NCBI GenBank assembly: GCA_019671135.1
Contig: JAHRHY010000001.1
Coordinates: forward strand, 1,426,001 to 1,490,000
Source of the DNA: Linnemannia hyalina
Lineage: Eukaryota > Mortierellomycota > Mortierellomycetes > Mortierellales > Mortierellaceae
Length of the DNA stretch: 64,000 nt
Reading direction: 5' to 3'
Shown here: positions 10,455 to 21,268 of the stretch, piece by piece
How positions within the stretch are numbered: the stretch's first letter is position 1
Layout: every line of letters begins with the position of its first letter
Notes under the pieces: generated by a model
What the model was told of the DNA's origin: nothing
What the model saw: the letters and a program-made list of their open reading frames with translations, nothing else
Database searches by the model: none
Position numbers and translations under genes: made by a program

Positions 10455-13241
10455 ACGCGAACATCGCCATAAACTATTACTATTGTATTCTACGCGCGTG
10501 TGTGTGTGTTCGTATTGGACGGGTGATTGTGGTGCGATGGAAGAGCGGCTCGTACGCCATAAAGCGGGTCCTGTGCGGGTAATTGTTTTGGCATGCGCTG
10601 TTTTTCTGCATTCGTCGGAGATTATTTTTTTCTAGCCACTGCACTCATGACAATATGACGAGTTATTTTTCTCGAAAAAGGTCGGTTGGACATGAAAGGA
10701 CGAAGAGGAAATACCAAGTACGACTTCAGCCCAACCTTCACGGTGTCGCTTTTTGTTTTTCTTTTGCCACGCGAGTGAAAATGTATCGCAATGCAATTGA
10801 CGAGTAAAGGCAAATAGCGCGAGCTCCAAAGGATCCAAGATCGACGCGGTACAATTGATATGTCATGGCCGAGCTGAAATTGAACTTGAAGTTGAAGCTG
10901 CGGGGTATGGAGGCAATGGAGAGAATAAAACCTCTGTTTTCGGATAAGAGGATCCCGGTGGTTTTGTGTATTCTATCCAAGTATGTATCGTATCGATGAC
11001 GGCGATCTATTTAGTCCAGGGACGTGAACTTTATCCCTCCTCACCCTTTGTTTGAGATTCGTGATTATTTTTTTGTCTGTTGCACTGTTGCACTGGGCGC
11101 AGTGGGGGAGGAAGGAGAATCACCCCACTTCTTCTATTCAGATGAGAGACATGGCTGCATGAGTGTGGGAGAGAGAAAGACAAAGTATTTTTGTTCGAGT
11201 CGGGGACCGCCTTCGATGGAGAGCTTCATGTGTTCATTTTGCTGGTAGTTGAAATAGCGATTTCGTCGTGGACGGCGGTGAGGGGCAAGCTTGGCGTGTT
11301 TATATTGTTCTTTTCTCTTCTCTTTCTCAGCTTTTTTTTTTCTCTCTCAATCTGACTGCGCATACTGATCTCCGCCGCAAGGTAAGGAAAGAGACAATGA
11401 CCTTTGACACTCGAGAAACGAGCTCTCATTTTCTCGAAAAGAGGTCGTTACTGCCATCGTTTCCTTTTTCGACGTGCTTGAGAAGAGAGCTGAGCTCTCG
11501 CTCCCTATTTATGTTTTGTTATTGTGATGGCGTTTCTGTGTTCAACCCGCGATGTCCTTCAATTGAGAAAGTAGAAAAATTGATCTGCGAAAGCGAGGGT
11601 GTTAGAGCAACCATCGGAGGATAGTCGAGAAAGAAAGAAAGAAAGCAGCAAATTGCTTTCGATTTTTCCTATCGCACCCCTTGCTCCCTTCAAAAGAAGG
11701 AAAAAAAAATGAAAAAGGGAAGAAGGAGGGGGGTTGGATGTTTTTCTAACCTGCAACGACCACACACACCCAGTTTTTATTTTCTTTTCCAATGGAAGGA
11801 CCGTTTTTATTTTTTTGTGTGCGACGCCATGTATAGTACATGTACGACCATCGACCTCAACGACGCCCAACCTTTTTGAACGGTTGTCGTGCTCTTTATT
11901 TTTTTTCTTTCCGAATGAGGAATGGAGGTTGCAAGGGCCCCTCGATGCTTGCTACTTTGGTGGCAACCGAGCCATAGCTTTAAAAAAAAACCACAGACAA
12001 GACAAAAAACGGCTCCATTGCAGGCATTTGACAACCACAACAACAACTAATGGATATCCCACATGTAGGCTGGCATTATATATTTTTCCTGGTGTTAATT
12101 GAAAACGGCAAGTTACCTGGCTGGCGGGCTGGGTGAAGTGGGCGGGGAAGCTCCCTGGTTTCCAGGGTTTGGATGATGAGTAAGACACCAATCCCTCAGG
12201 TTTCCCTTCAAGGAGAGTTTTCATACAAGAAAGAAAGCAAGTTGGTTTCTTCGTCGAGAAGCGACGAGAATGGTGGCGGCGAATGGACGTTTCTTCCATT
12301 AGTCAACTTGATTTTGTCAGCAGAAGTAAAAAGGTATCCTCAGGTGATGATGACATTTGCAATTATTCCTACCCTTCTCCAGTTTGCCTTGTGCTTGTAC
12401 TCTTTGCATGCTTGCGCAATTGTAAGGACAGGGTGAGGGTCAAGATTACATTGCACAGTTGTATTTTGTTTGATGGATCGATAAGAAGACGCCATCAAAA
12501 AGATTGCAAAGAGGTGCGGCGAAGTAGTTTTGTAGGTAGAGATGGAGCAATCAATGGTGGCATTTGGATCCACGAACCATTGCAAATCCAACACACATAC
12601 TCCTGTTTTTGTTGAACAAAAGAAAAAGTTCATGCAAAACAGGGTTGTTGTTGTCAATGATAACCGGGAGAAGGAAGAAATGGGCGGGATGACTTTACCC
12701 TTCTCTGTCTCCCTCCCTCCGGAAGCAGCTTACCCGACCAATGCAATTGAAGAAAAATGTGTCAATTTTTTTTTTCAAAGGGCGGCGAGCCAACTGGACG
12801 ATGTCATCCCTTTTTTACATGCCTCACACACACTACTAGGCACACACACACACTGACACGCCAGAACTGCCTTTCATGGTTAGCCCTTTGCTCTGACCCT
12901 CGTTCAATCCAAGAATGAACCGGACTGAACTTTGGCTGGCACTCCGCTCGAATGACTAGGATCTCTTTCTATCCTCCTCACCCGATTCACCCTCATTATT
13001 CACCGCGCAGCGTGTTCTCTATAAAAGGGCCTTCCTTTCTGCTCCCCTTTCTTCGCTTTCATTCAATCAACCTTTTTCTTCTCATCTCCCTGTTCAAACG
13101 CTTCCCCGCTCCATTCTTCTCCGTTTCTCCTCTTTACCTTTCCTCAGCATTCCTATATACCTTCGACAACTTTCATCTTCAAACCATCTATACCACCCTC
13201 TCCCTCTCAACCCAACCAATCCAACAACCTCTCTCATCGCA
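10455..13241. other. Long intergenic region, no gene recognised
   Basis: About 2.8 kb between the carrier gene and ERG6. Reading frames on both strands are short and low in complexity, and none shows a known domain or a plausible splice pattern. The last 300 bp are C/T rich and form the ERG6 promoter and leader. A noncoding RNA cannot be excluded; I saw no tRNA or rRNA. Confidence 0.5.
13020..13027 (+). promoter_or_regulatory. TATA box of ERG6
   Basis: TATAAAAG lies about 215 bp upstream of the ERG6 start codon and is followed by a long pyrimidine-rich leader. The assignment rests on consensus and position. Confidence 0.55.
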
Positions 13242-15066
13242 ATGGCCCCCTCGAGAACCTCAGTAACTTCCTTCTCAACCGCGGTAATCACCCAACGCAA
13301 CCAAGAAGACCTGGCCAAATCCAAGACCCTCCACGGCCATACCTTCCAGGACAACCACCACCAAGACTCCTTCCTCTCCAAGCTCAACAAGAAGGACCGT
13401 GATTTCCAACCCGCCGTCGTCGACAAGTACCTTGACAACTGGAAGGAGGATCGACCAGAGCTGGAGACGGAGAAGGACAAAGCTCAACGACAGACTGCTT
13501 ATAAGGCTGTGGCGAATTCGTTTTATGACCTCGCGACTGATTTCTATGAGGTAAGGAAGGAGTGTATTTTGTATTTCATTTTTTAAGTGTGGGGATGAAT
13601 GGTATGGTGTATGAGATTTAGGCGGGAATCGGGAACCCTGGACAGGACAGAGGATTTCCAGAGTTTTTTGTTATTGTGTTGGCATGGATTGCGGGATGCC
13701 ACCATCGTGGACGTCTTCTCTGGATGTGTTCAACCCCCTGATCTGACAGTAAGAGAGAGCAAGGGAAAGGAGGTGAGAGGACCCGCATCATCACGTAATG
13801 GGCCTCCCCTTGCATCTCTTCTGCAGGAGCTAGATGTATTACAACGCCCTCTTCGCTCTCTCTCTCACACACACTTTCTGTCCCTCTCTTTGTTCTTGGC
13901 ATGCCAGGGGGAGAAAGGGACAGAGGGATACAGAGGGATACAAAAAGAGCTTATGGATGTGGATGGGGTGGGATGATTTTCCACGATCAACAATCAAAAT
14001 AACGCGTAAAGACAATGACAGGGCTCTCTTTTATTTTCGAGACAAACACAACAACAACAAACAAACAAACAAACAAACAAACAAACAAACAAACAAACAA
14101 AACAAACAAAACAACGCCCAATGCGCGATTCGCAACAATCAAGATCCTAATCCTTAGTCTTCCCCTCCTTTTTAACTTTTCCCGATATAGTACGGTTGGG
14201 GAACATCGTTTCACTTTTGCAGGTTCCACCCTCGCGAGCCCTTCCACCAGGCCATCGCCCGCCATGAACACTACCTTGCCGCCAACATGGGTATCCAGCC
14301 TCACCACCGCGTCCTCGACATTGGCTGTGGAGTCGGTGGACCCGCCCGTGAGATTGGTCATTTCACCGGTGCCCACATCACCGGTCTCAACAACAACGAT
14401 TACCAGATCGCCCGTGCCAGACGCTACGCCGTCTCTGCGGGGCTTGACAAGCGCTCGGATTTCGTCAAGGGCGATTTCATGAACATGCCCATTGACGATA
14501 ACTCGTACGACGCCTGCTATGCCATCGAGGCTACCGTCCATGCCTCGACTCTTGAAGGTGTCTATGGCGAGGCTTACAGGATCCTGAAACCCGGTGGAGT
14601 CTTTGGATGCTACGAATGGGTCATGACCGACAAGTACGACCCCACCAACGCGGACCACCTCCGCATCGTCCGCGGCCTCGAAGTCGGCAACGGCATCGCC
14701 CAGATGCTCACCGTCAAGGACTGTCTCAAGGCCCTCAAAACCGTCGGCTTCACGATCGAGAGGAACGAGGACATGGGCGAGACCGACGACAATATCAAGT
14801 GGTACTACCCTCTCCAAGGCGATATCCGTCAGGCGAATGCCTTCTGGGATTACTTGACGGTCCTCCGGACCACGACCGCTGGACGTGCCGCGACAACGTA
14901 CATGGTCAGGACTTTGGAGTCGTTGGGTTTGGTCGCTCCTGGTAGTGCCAAGGTGTCGACTATCCTGCAGACTGCTGCCGATTCTGTTCTTGAGGGTGCG
15001 CTTTTGGGTATTTTCACGCCCATGTACTTTTTCGTCGCTCGCAAGCCCTTGACCGCCTCCCAATAA
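13242..15066 (+). CDS. ERG6: Sterol 24-C-methyltransferase
   Basis: Two exons, 13242-13550 and 14191-15066, encode 394 aa, close to the usual ERG6 length (about 375-385). The junction recreates FYEYGWGTSFHFCRF, the conserved sterol-binding region I. The SAM-binding motif is VLDIGCGVGGPAREI (about residues 144-158), and further family blocks IEATVHA and YEWVMTD are present. The enzyme transfers a methyl group from S-adenosylmethionine to C-24 of the sterol side chain, at the ER or lipid droplets, in the ergosterol pathway. The single intron is long (640 bp) and contains a CAAA microsatellite. The next gene, tail to tail 156 bp away, encodes another sterol enzyme (EBP type). Confidence 0.96.
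14056..14112. repeat. (CAAA)n microsatellite in the ERG6 intron
   Basis: About a dozen tandem CAAA units, with a few imperfect ones at both ends, lie inside the 640-bp intron of ERG6, about 80 bp before its acceptor. Length variation between strains is likely. Confidence 0.9.
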
Positions 15067-15222
15067 TTCTTCTCTTTTTGACTCGAGTTCACTTTTACCA
15101 TCCTATTGTAATTATCTCCTTTCCTCTTTCGACTATTATTTTCCTTCATCAATCTTAGCTTCACCATTGTCCATATCACATAATAAACGCGCTACATTTA
15201 ATATACACAACAGCAAATGTCT

Positions 15223-16050
15223 TTATTGAAGCTTCTTCGTCTTACTCTTCTCCTTCTCCCCTGCCTCAACAGCTTTCAAAAGCACACCAACAGACCCCCA
15301 CAGCAAATAAACAGGGACCAACAACCAGAACGAATTAAAGAACCAGAAATACAGGTAATTATAATAAGGATGAGGATCACCATACGGGGACCCCTCAAAG
15401 ATCGAGGTGCAGTAGTAAAGTGTACAGCCGTAGATGTGGGCCAGGGCAAGTATCAATTGGGCGATGTGGCGGGAGGGTCGGTTGTGATAGAGGGACCATG
15501 CGCAGAGCACTGACAATGGACCCCACGCCAACTAAGTAGAAGAAGAAGAAGAGAAGGAGGAGAAGGAGGTGAAAATACGCGTCAAGATCACTACTTTCCT
15601 TCGCACTTGAGACCAAAAAACCCCAAAGTTACAAAAAATCATAATCTCAAGAAGCAAGAAAAACCTTACGGTGGTAATGGCCTCAACGACCCGGACAAAA
15701 GAATTACTCGTCAAGTACCGCGAATCACTAATCGCATACTCTTTCCACACCTGAGCAACAGGACTATTATCCCCTGCCAAGGTCGCATGATAGATCCCAT
15801 AATACCCCTCAAACCCAAGATGTAGACTCGCACAGAGGATGAACCAAAAGAAGGCAAACTTTTCAGAAAGGGGTGCTAGGGTTGAGTCGCGACGAGGGTA
15901 TCCGAGAAGGATAGTGAGAACGAGAATAGCGAGGAAGCCGATAGAGACGTAGACGAGAGTGTGGAAGACAGTGTTGGTGTTTGGGACGTAGTGGTCGAGG
16001 ACGAGGTCCTGTGGGTAATATGGATGAGGCGTCCTGATTCCTGCTGCCAT
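15223..16050 (-). CDS. EBP-type sterol delta8-delta7 isomerase (emopamil-binding protein family)
   Basis: Two exons on the minus strand, 16050-15670 and 15531-15223, encode 229 aa, the size of human EBP (230 aa). Family features in order: HPYYPQDLVLDHYVPN near the N-terminus, the catalytic-site stretch LHLGFEGYY with the His and Glu used by EBP, WKEYAISDSRY, the junction sequence TTLAWGPLSVL, and YNYLYFWFFNSFWLLVPVYLLW. Four or five hydrophobic membrane spans are visible. EBP shifts the C8-C9 double bond of sterols to C7-C8 in the ER membrane. Many yeasts and moulds use the unrelated ERG2 for this step, so an animal/plant-type isomerase is informative about lineage. The start at 16050 was preferred over an upstream in-frame ATG (16104) because MAAGIRTPHPYYPQ aligns with the family start. 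Confidence 0.92.
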
Positions 16051-16371
16051 CGTGGTGAGATGATGAAGAGAGATGTGTTGACAAGGAATGAATAATGAAC
16101 ACAAATTTCAGGAACGAAAAGTGAAAGAAAAAAGAACAGGCCATCCATTCCTCTCAAACGTTTGTGACTTGCACTCTCTCTAATCGACGGCGCATCTCCC
16201 TTTTCTTCCAGTTGCTTTTCGTACGCTGTAGAGTGTAGCTGCTGCATTTTGCACATGTATAAGGGTGACTAAGCTAGAAACTACAGTGAGGATAGGGTGT
16301 AAGCAGTATGCCATGAGAGAAAAAAGGCGAGGAAATGAGCATGAGAAATGATCTGGCATGCGGGTGCTTAA
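16051..16371. other. Intergenic between EBP-type and UXS-type genes
   Basis: About 320 bp holding the promoter side of the EBP-type gene and the 3' flank of the decarboxylase gene. No coding potential or clear motif was seen. Confidence 0.5.
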
Positions 16372-17988
16372 CTAGTCAGTGTACCATGCCTGCTCGTTCT
16401 TGGTCTTCTTGAAGTACTGCACAGTCTCTCGGATACCCTGGTAGACAGAGAACTTGGGGTTCCAGCCAAGATACTTCTGAGCCCTCCCGATATCCGGTCG
16501 TCGCCTCTGGGGGTCGTCCTCGGTCGGTGGCAGACTCATAATGTCGACATCGGCATTAATCTCGCTCCGGATCATCTCTGCAAAATCGCGGATGGTGAAC
16601 TCCTCGGGGTTGCCCAAGTTGACTGGCTCCTTGTAGTTCCGGTTCATCAGCAAAATCAGTCCATCCACCAGGTCGTGGATATACTGGAACGATCGTGTCT
16701 GCTGTCCATCGCCATATATTGTCAGCTCGTCCCCTCGCAGGGCCTGCATGATAAAGTTGCTGACCACACGGCCATCGTTCTCGTTCATCCTGGGTCCAAA
16801 TGTGTTGAAGATCCTGGCAACCCGGACATCGACCTCGTCCTGCTGCATGTACGAGTAAGTTAGGGTTTCGGCAACGCGCTTTCCTTCGTCGTAGCAGGCT
16901 CTCGGTCCAATTGGGTTGACGTGGCCCCAATATGTCTCCTTTTGCGGATGTTCCTCCGGATCTCCGTACACCTCTAGAAGAAAAAGAAAAAAAAAAGTTA
17001 AAAAAAGGTTGACCGTCATCATCGTGCAGAAAAGTTAGTAAGAACATCAGAAAGAGATAAGAGGCTCCTCTCGCTCCCCCAGCGGAAATGAAAAAGAGGT
17101 CGACATGAAAAATGCTCCGCGTAAATATAAAAAGAAGACAAGGTCCCAATGCTCACCGGAGGTTGAAGTCAAGAGGAAGCGCGCCTTGGTCCGCTTGGCG
17201 AGTCCCAACATGTTAATCGTGCCCATGACAGAGGTCTTGACAGTCTTGATAGGGTTGTATTGATAGTGAGGTGGCGAGGCTGGGCAGGCGAGGTGGTAGA
17301 TCTGATCGACTTCGATCATAAAGGGATCAACCACGTCGTGGCGAATGAGCTCGAAATGCGGGTGACCAAGCCAGTGCTGGACATTCCTCTTGCTTCCTGT
17401 GAAAAAGTTGTCGAGCACAATCACCTCATGGCCCATCAGCATCAATCGGTCAACCAAGTGGGATCCGACAAACCCCGCTCCTCCTGTGACAAGAATGCGT
17501 TTCCGTTCGTGGTTGAGCAGCATCTTCACCGACGGGAAAGACGGCGAATGAGGGAACGAGAGCGTCTTGTCTTGGAGGTTGACCTTGCGGTAGGCGTCAG
17601 TCTGCTCGGGCAGGTACAGCTGCTGCAGGACACTGAGCGCGATGTCTGACCGCACAGCCTTGTCGCCCACAACCGTCACTTGGTTGGCACTTTTGGGGCT
17701 GACTTCGCCGCCGTCGCTACCGCCTACTCCCGGTCCCTGTTGACGTTGTCCCTCGCTCGCCTCGATCACCAAGCCCAAGGCAGAGGCTGTGTTGTCGGCG
17801 CTATCTCGTATCCTCAATGCATCATCCCCACTGCTGCTGTTGTTGCTGTTCGACTGGGAAGAAGGCTCGGTCGCGGCGTCAATCTCTGAGCGGATCATGG
17901 GTGTTTGGGAAGTATCTGGTACTGTGTCAAAGTTGTCTCGTGTTTTTTGTTCGTTGTTGTTCTGTTGCGGTGCTGCTGAATCTTCCAT
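16372..17988 (-). CDS. UDP-glucuronate decarboxylase (UDP-xylose synthase)
   Basis: Two exons on the minus strand, 17988-17157 and 16973-16372, encode 477 aa. After an Asn/Ser-rich, probably disordered N-terminus of about 160 residues comes an extended SDR fold: NAD-binding [55 protein letters not shown] across the intron, the catalytic YDEGKR (Tyr-x3-Lys) and [10 protein letters not shown]. These blocks are those of UXS1, which converts UDP-glucuronate to UDP-xylose with bound NAD+. UDP-xylose feeds xylosylated cell-wall or capsule polymers and glycans. There is no obvious transmembrane anchor, unlike animal UXS1. The 5' flank (17989 onward) has no overlapping gene. Confidence 0.94.
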
Positions 17989-18705
17989 TCGAAGTAAGTT
18001 GGATGCGTTTGCTCTATTGTCGTCGTTTGGTTTGTGGTTAGGTGTATGAATGTAATGGGAATGCAGGAGAGAGAAGAGTGTGTGGGTTTGGATGTGATCG
18101 AGACGACGAATAAGGAATGGGGGTGTGTCACTTTTTTTTGCAACGTAGGGGTTGGTCTAAAGGGGAGAGGGTGGAGGAGGAGAGGACGAGGGCTGAAAGT
18201 GACGGGAAGGGGGGAGAAGAAGTTGTAGAGAGGGGAAAGAGAGGAGAAAAGAAAAAGGGGATTATCAGCAGATGAGGCTCACGGATGGAATGCGCCTGAA
18301 AGGATAACTTTATCGGCTCGAAGAGTAAACGATGTGGCGCCGTCTCGTCATTATTCTCAATGCTCGTTTGCAACTATGCTCTCTTTCTCTCTCTCTCTCT
18401 GTCTTGTTCTCGACGTAAATAGATCTCGGGCACGCCGATAACGCCACTAGACCCTGTTCCCTCTTCTTGTTTTTCTTTTTCTGCCATGCTGGCCACAGTT
18501 ACCACTGGTATATTCACTTGCTCATGCGTCTTTCGTGCTCTCAACAACAATGTCGCACTGACGACTTCTTTGGAATTGCAGCAGTTTTATTATTAATTAC
18601 ATTCTTCATTATTACTTCTTCATTATTACGGAAACCTTGAAGAACTCGGCGCACAACTTGAGGAAGAAAAGAAAAAACACTCCGCCCATTCCAGGCCCTC
18701 TGCTA
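17989..18705. other. Promoter region of UXS-type gene and 3' flank of TMX2-like gene
   Basis: About 720 bp with purine-rich runs near 18160-18260 and a CT microsatellite near 18380-18400 on the plus strand. No convincing gene was found. Both neighbours are on the minus strand. Confidence 0.5.
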
Positions 18706-19967
18706 TTACACAAACGACTCTTTCCCAGTGCCGAGTTTGGCCAATTCGAATGCAGACTCGACCGAAGAAACAGATCGGTCCCAGCCGACCTTGCCCAAAA
18801 CATCGCCTCCCACTTTGGTTGCAATCTTGGGTGGGAGTTGCTTCAACGCCTTGCCGTCCTTGAACAAGATCAGTGTAGGAAGATCCAGAGTTGTTGCCGC
18901 CAAATTGATCTTGAAGCGTTCTGCAATCTCGTCGCCATCAACAAACAGATCCATGTCGATCTTGGCAAAGTGCACATTCACCCGGTCGTATCTATATTTA
19001 TAATCCAGGAAGTGAGAATTAGCTTTCAGAGGTCTAATTGCAGTCAAGCTTGTGCCAAAAAAAAAAAAAAAAAAAAAAAAAAGTTGTCAATTGACTTACT
19101 TGATGGAGCAATTGGCGTGTGATGCTTCAAAGTACCGGCAAGGAGAGCTCCAGGTCGCGTTGAAGGCAATAATCCAATAATGACTGGGGTCCAGATCGGA
19201 AGTCTTCTTCTGAAGTGGGTGAAGCAGGCCATCACCGTGATCATGGTTGCAGTGTTCACCATGTTCGTGGTGATGGCTGTGGCGACCCTGATCCTGTTCC
19301 TGTTCCTTCTCAGCTTCTTCTTCGCTATCCATGGGTTCATCGTCCTCATTCAACTCAACAATCTTTGCGCTTGGATTTCTGTTCTTCAGGTTTGACTGGT
19401 CGTCCGCGCGTCCCTTGCCCTTTGATTTCTTCTCGCTCGGTGTTGTCAGATAGTTCAATTGAGCCGAATCCAGCCAAATAACCTTGGAGGGGCCTTGATA
19501 AGGAGGTTGAGGAAGTGCAATGAACACAACTAAAAATAATAAGGAATAAGAAACGAACGCAGGTCAGACTCAACAGCCACAACTGAGATCTACACAATCA
19601 GATGTCAATTGAATAGCACACAAAAGCAATTACCTGTCCACACGAGCAGATAGAGGACAAATCGCCAATGTCCGCTCCAGTCTGAGCCCAAGAACTCGAC
19701 TGGCTCATACGAAACAGCCCAGTATCCATAGAGAGAAAAGACTTTCAGGTAAAGAGATATGACGCTGACGAGTTCTTCAGGAGACTGGGCGCCTCGGATT
19801 TTGATTGTGATCAGCGCCATGGCGGGGAGGAGGTAGCGCGAGTATGCACCGAAGCTTGCAGTGGAGAGAAGGTCGGGATGGTTGATGATCTGGTGGATGG
19901 GGTATGAGAGTGCAATAGCCGCATTGGCCAGATAGTGGGGGTGGAGAAGTCGTCCTATGAGCGACAT
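18706..19967 (-). CDS. TMX2-like thioredoxin-related transmembrane protein
   Basis: Three exons on the minus strand, 19967-19634, 19529-19100 and 18991-18706, encode 349 aa. Exon 1 carries hydrophobic segments (FVLYLLVW at its end, continued by VFIALPQPPY), exon 2 an acidic and His-rich linker (HSHHHEHGEHCNHDH), then a thioredoxin-like fold (WIIAFNATWSSPCRYFEASHANCSIKYDRVNVHFAKIDMD ends in exon 3, with LDLPTLILFKDGKAL). As in human TMX2, the classical CxxC is missing and only the second cysteine remains (SSPC). The protein is therefore unlikely to be a standard oxidoreductase. TMX2 sits in the ER membrane. The intron at 18992-19099 has a long T/A homopolymer; its acceptor was chosen because it restores phase. 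The His-rich linker could bind metal, which is inference. Confidence 0.82.
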
Positions 19968-21268
19968 TGTGTCTGTCGTTTTGTTGGTGATTGATGGGAA
20001 TGGGAGTTGGGAGTGGAGATGAAAGAAGGAGAGAAAGGAGTTGTAAGCTCAGGGCGGGCGATAAAATTGGGAAGGGAGACATCATCGCATATGCTGCAAC
20101 GCGTCCCTCTTTCGTGTCCACTCCCTCGTTCAATCGTATCGTTCCTTTTGGCTCTCTCTTCCTCCTTATTCAACGGTCACCCTTCCTTTACTTTTGATCT
20201 GTGTAAACTGTACCACAGCCAATTGATGGCATCACAACTGCGCCGACACTGCGGTAGAGGTGCAGCTACTAAAGAATGACGCCGTGGTTGTTTGTTCTCA
20301 GGGGGAAGGAATAGGAGCTAACAAGGCTGACAGCAGGAACAGACTGACAGGCTGTGGATGATTCCGAGCACAACAAGTTTCTTTGACAGGATGATGATGT
20401 TCGTTTGTAGTAGCAAAAGGAGTTCAAATAAAAAAAAAAAGGGACGGAAGTAATAATAACGAATGGGGAGGGTCATGCGGTGACGGTCAGCACCCTGCAA
20501 TAGGGGCCAATTCACTCACACGCGCTTTTTTTTCCCTCCTTTGCTGCTGCAGCCATCGTCTCACTAAGCAATACAAAGACCATTGCTCCTCCTCCTCCAC
20601 AATAACAATAGCGTCTGTTCCTTCACTGCCAGTGTGGTCTATTTTCGTCATCATTGTCAGCAAACCGCAATTGCGTTACAAGGCAACCCACTCTTGTCTA
20701 TGGCACAACAAGAACCATTTACAATGAGCTGTAGAAACAGATCAGATTGTTAGTTGCAGCCAAGAATAATGCCGATCGTTCTCCGGCAGATCCTCGCTCC
20801 GTTTCTTTGAAGAGTTGGCCATAGAGACAAGCCCTCCTCTGTCATCTGGCGCGCATTCTGGTCATGATGCAGGGGATCGGAGAAAAAGAGAGAGAGAGAG
20901 AGAGAGTCGACCAGAGGGCGGTCGACCGACGGCAACTTCCCTTGTTCACACCTTTTCGTTTTCCTTTTTTTCTTTCTCCTTTATCCCCACTCTGTCCTTT
21001 AGCCTTCCCTTCTTCCCTTCCCTTTCCGCCTTTCTTTTTCACTCAACTCTTCATCATCACAACCCTCTCTCTCCCTCTCTCACTTTCGGATACAGGAAGA
21101 GTCTAACACACCAGCATCTCCCAGCGAGAGTGCCTCACGACAACGAATCCACAGCGCGAGGAGCTCATCGTTTTCTCAACTCTTCCACCTTCTTCCCTCC
21201 ACCCACACAACCCTGTACATAATTTCCCTCCCCTCCCCTCACATATAACATATAATACTACACCAAAA
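19968..21268. promoter_or_regulatory. Divergent intergenic region between TMX2-like and arrestin genes
   Basis: About 1.3 kb between two divergent start codons. It contains a GA microsatellite near 20880-20910 and long C/T-rich runs (20950-21240) directly before the arrestin ATG. No coding region was recognised. Promoter content is inferred from position. Confidence 0.5.

Noticed and set aside
14056..14112. CAAA array considered as a CRISPR-like or satellite array
   Set aside because: It is a simple 4-bp microsatellite without spacers, inside an intron of a eukaryotic gene.
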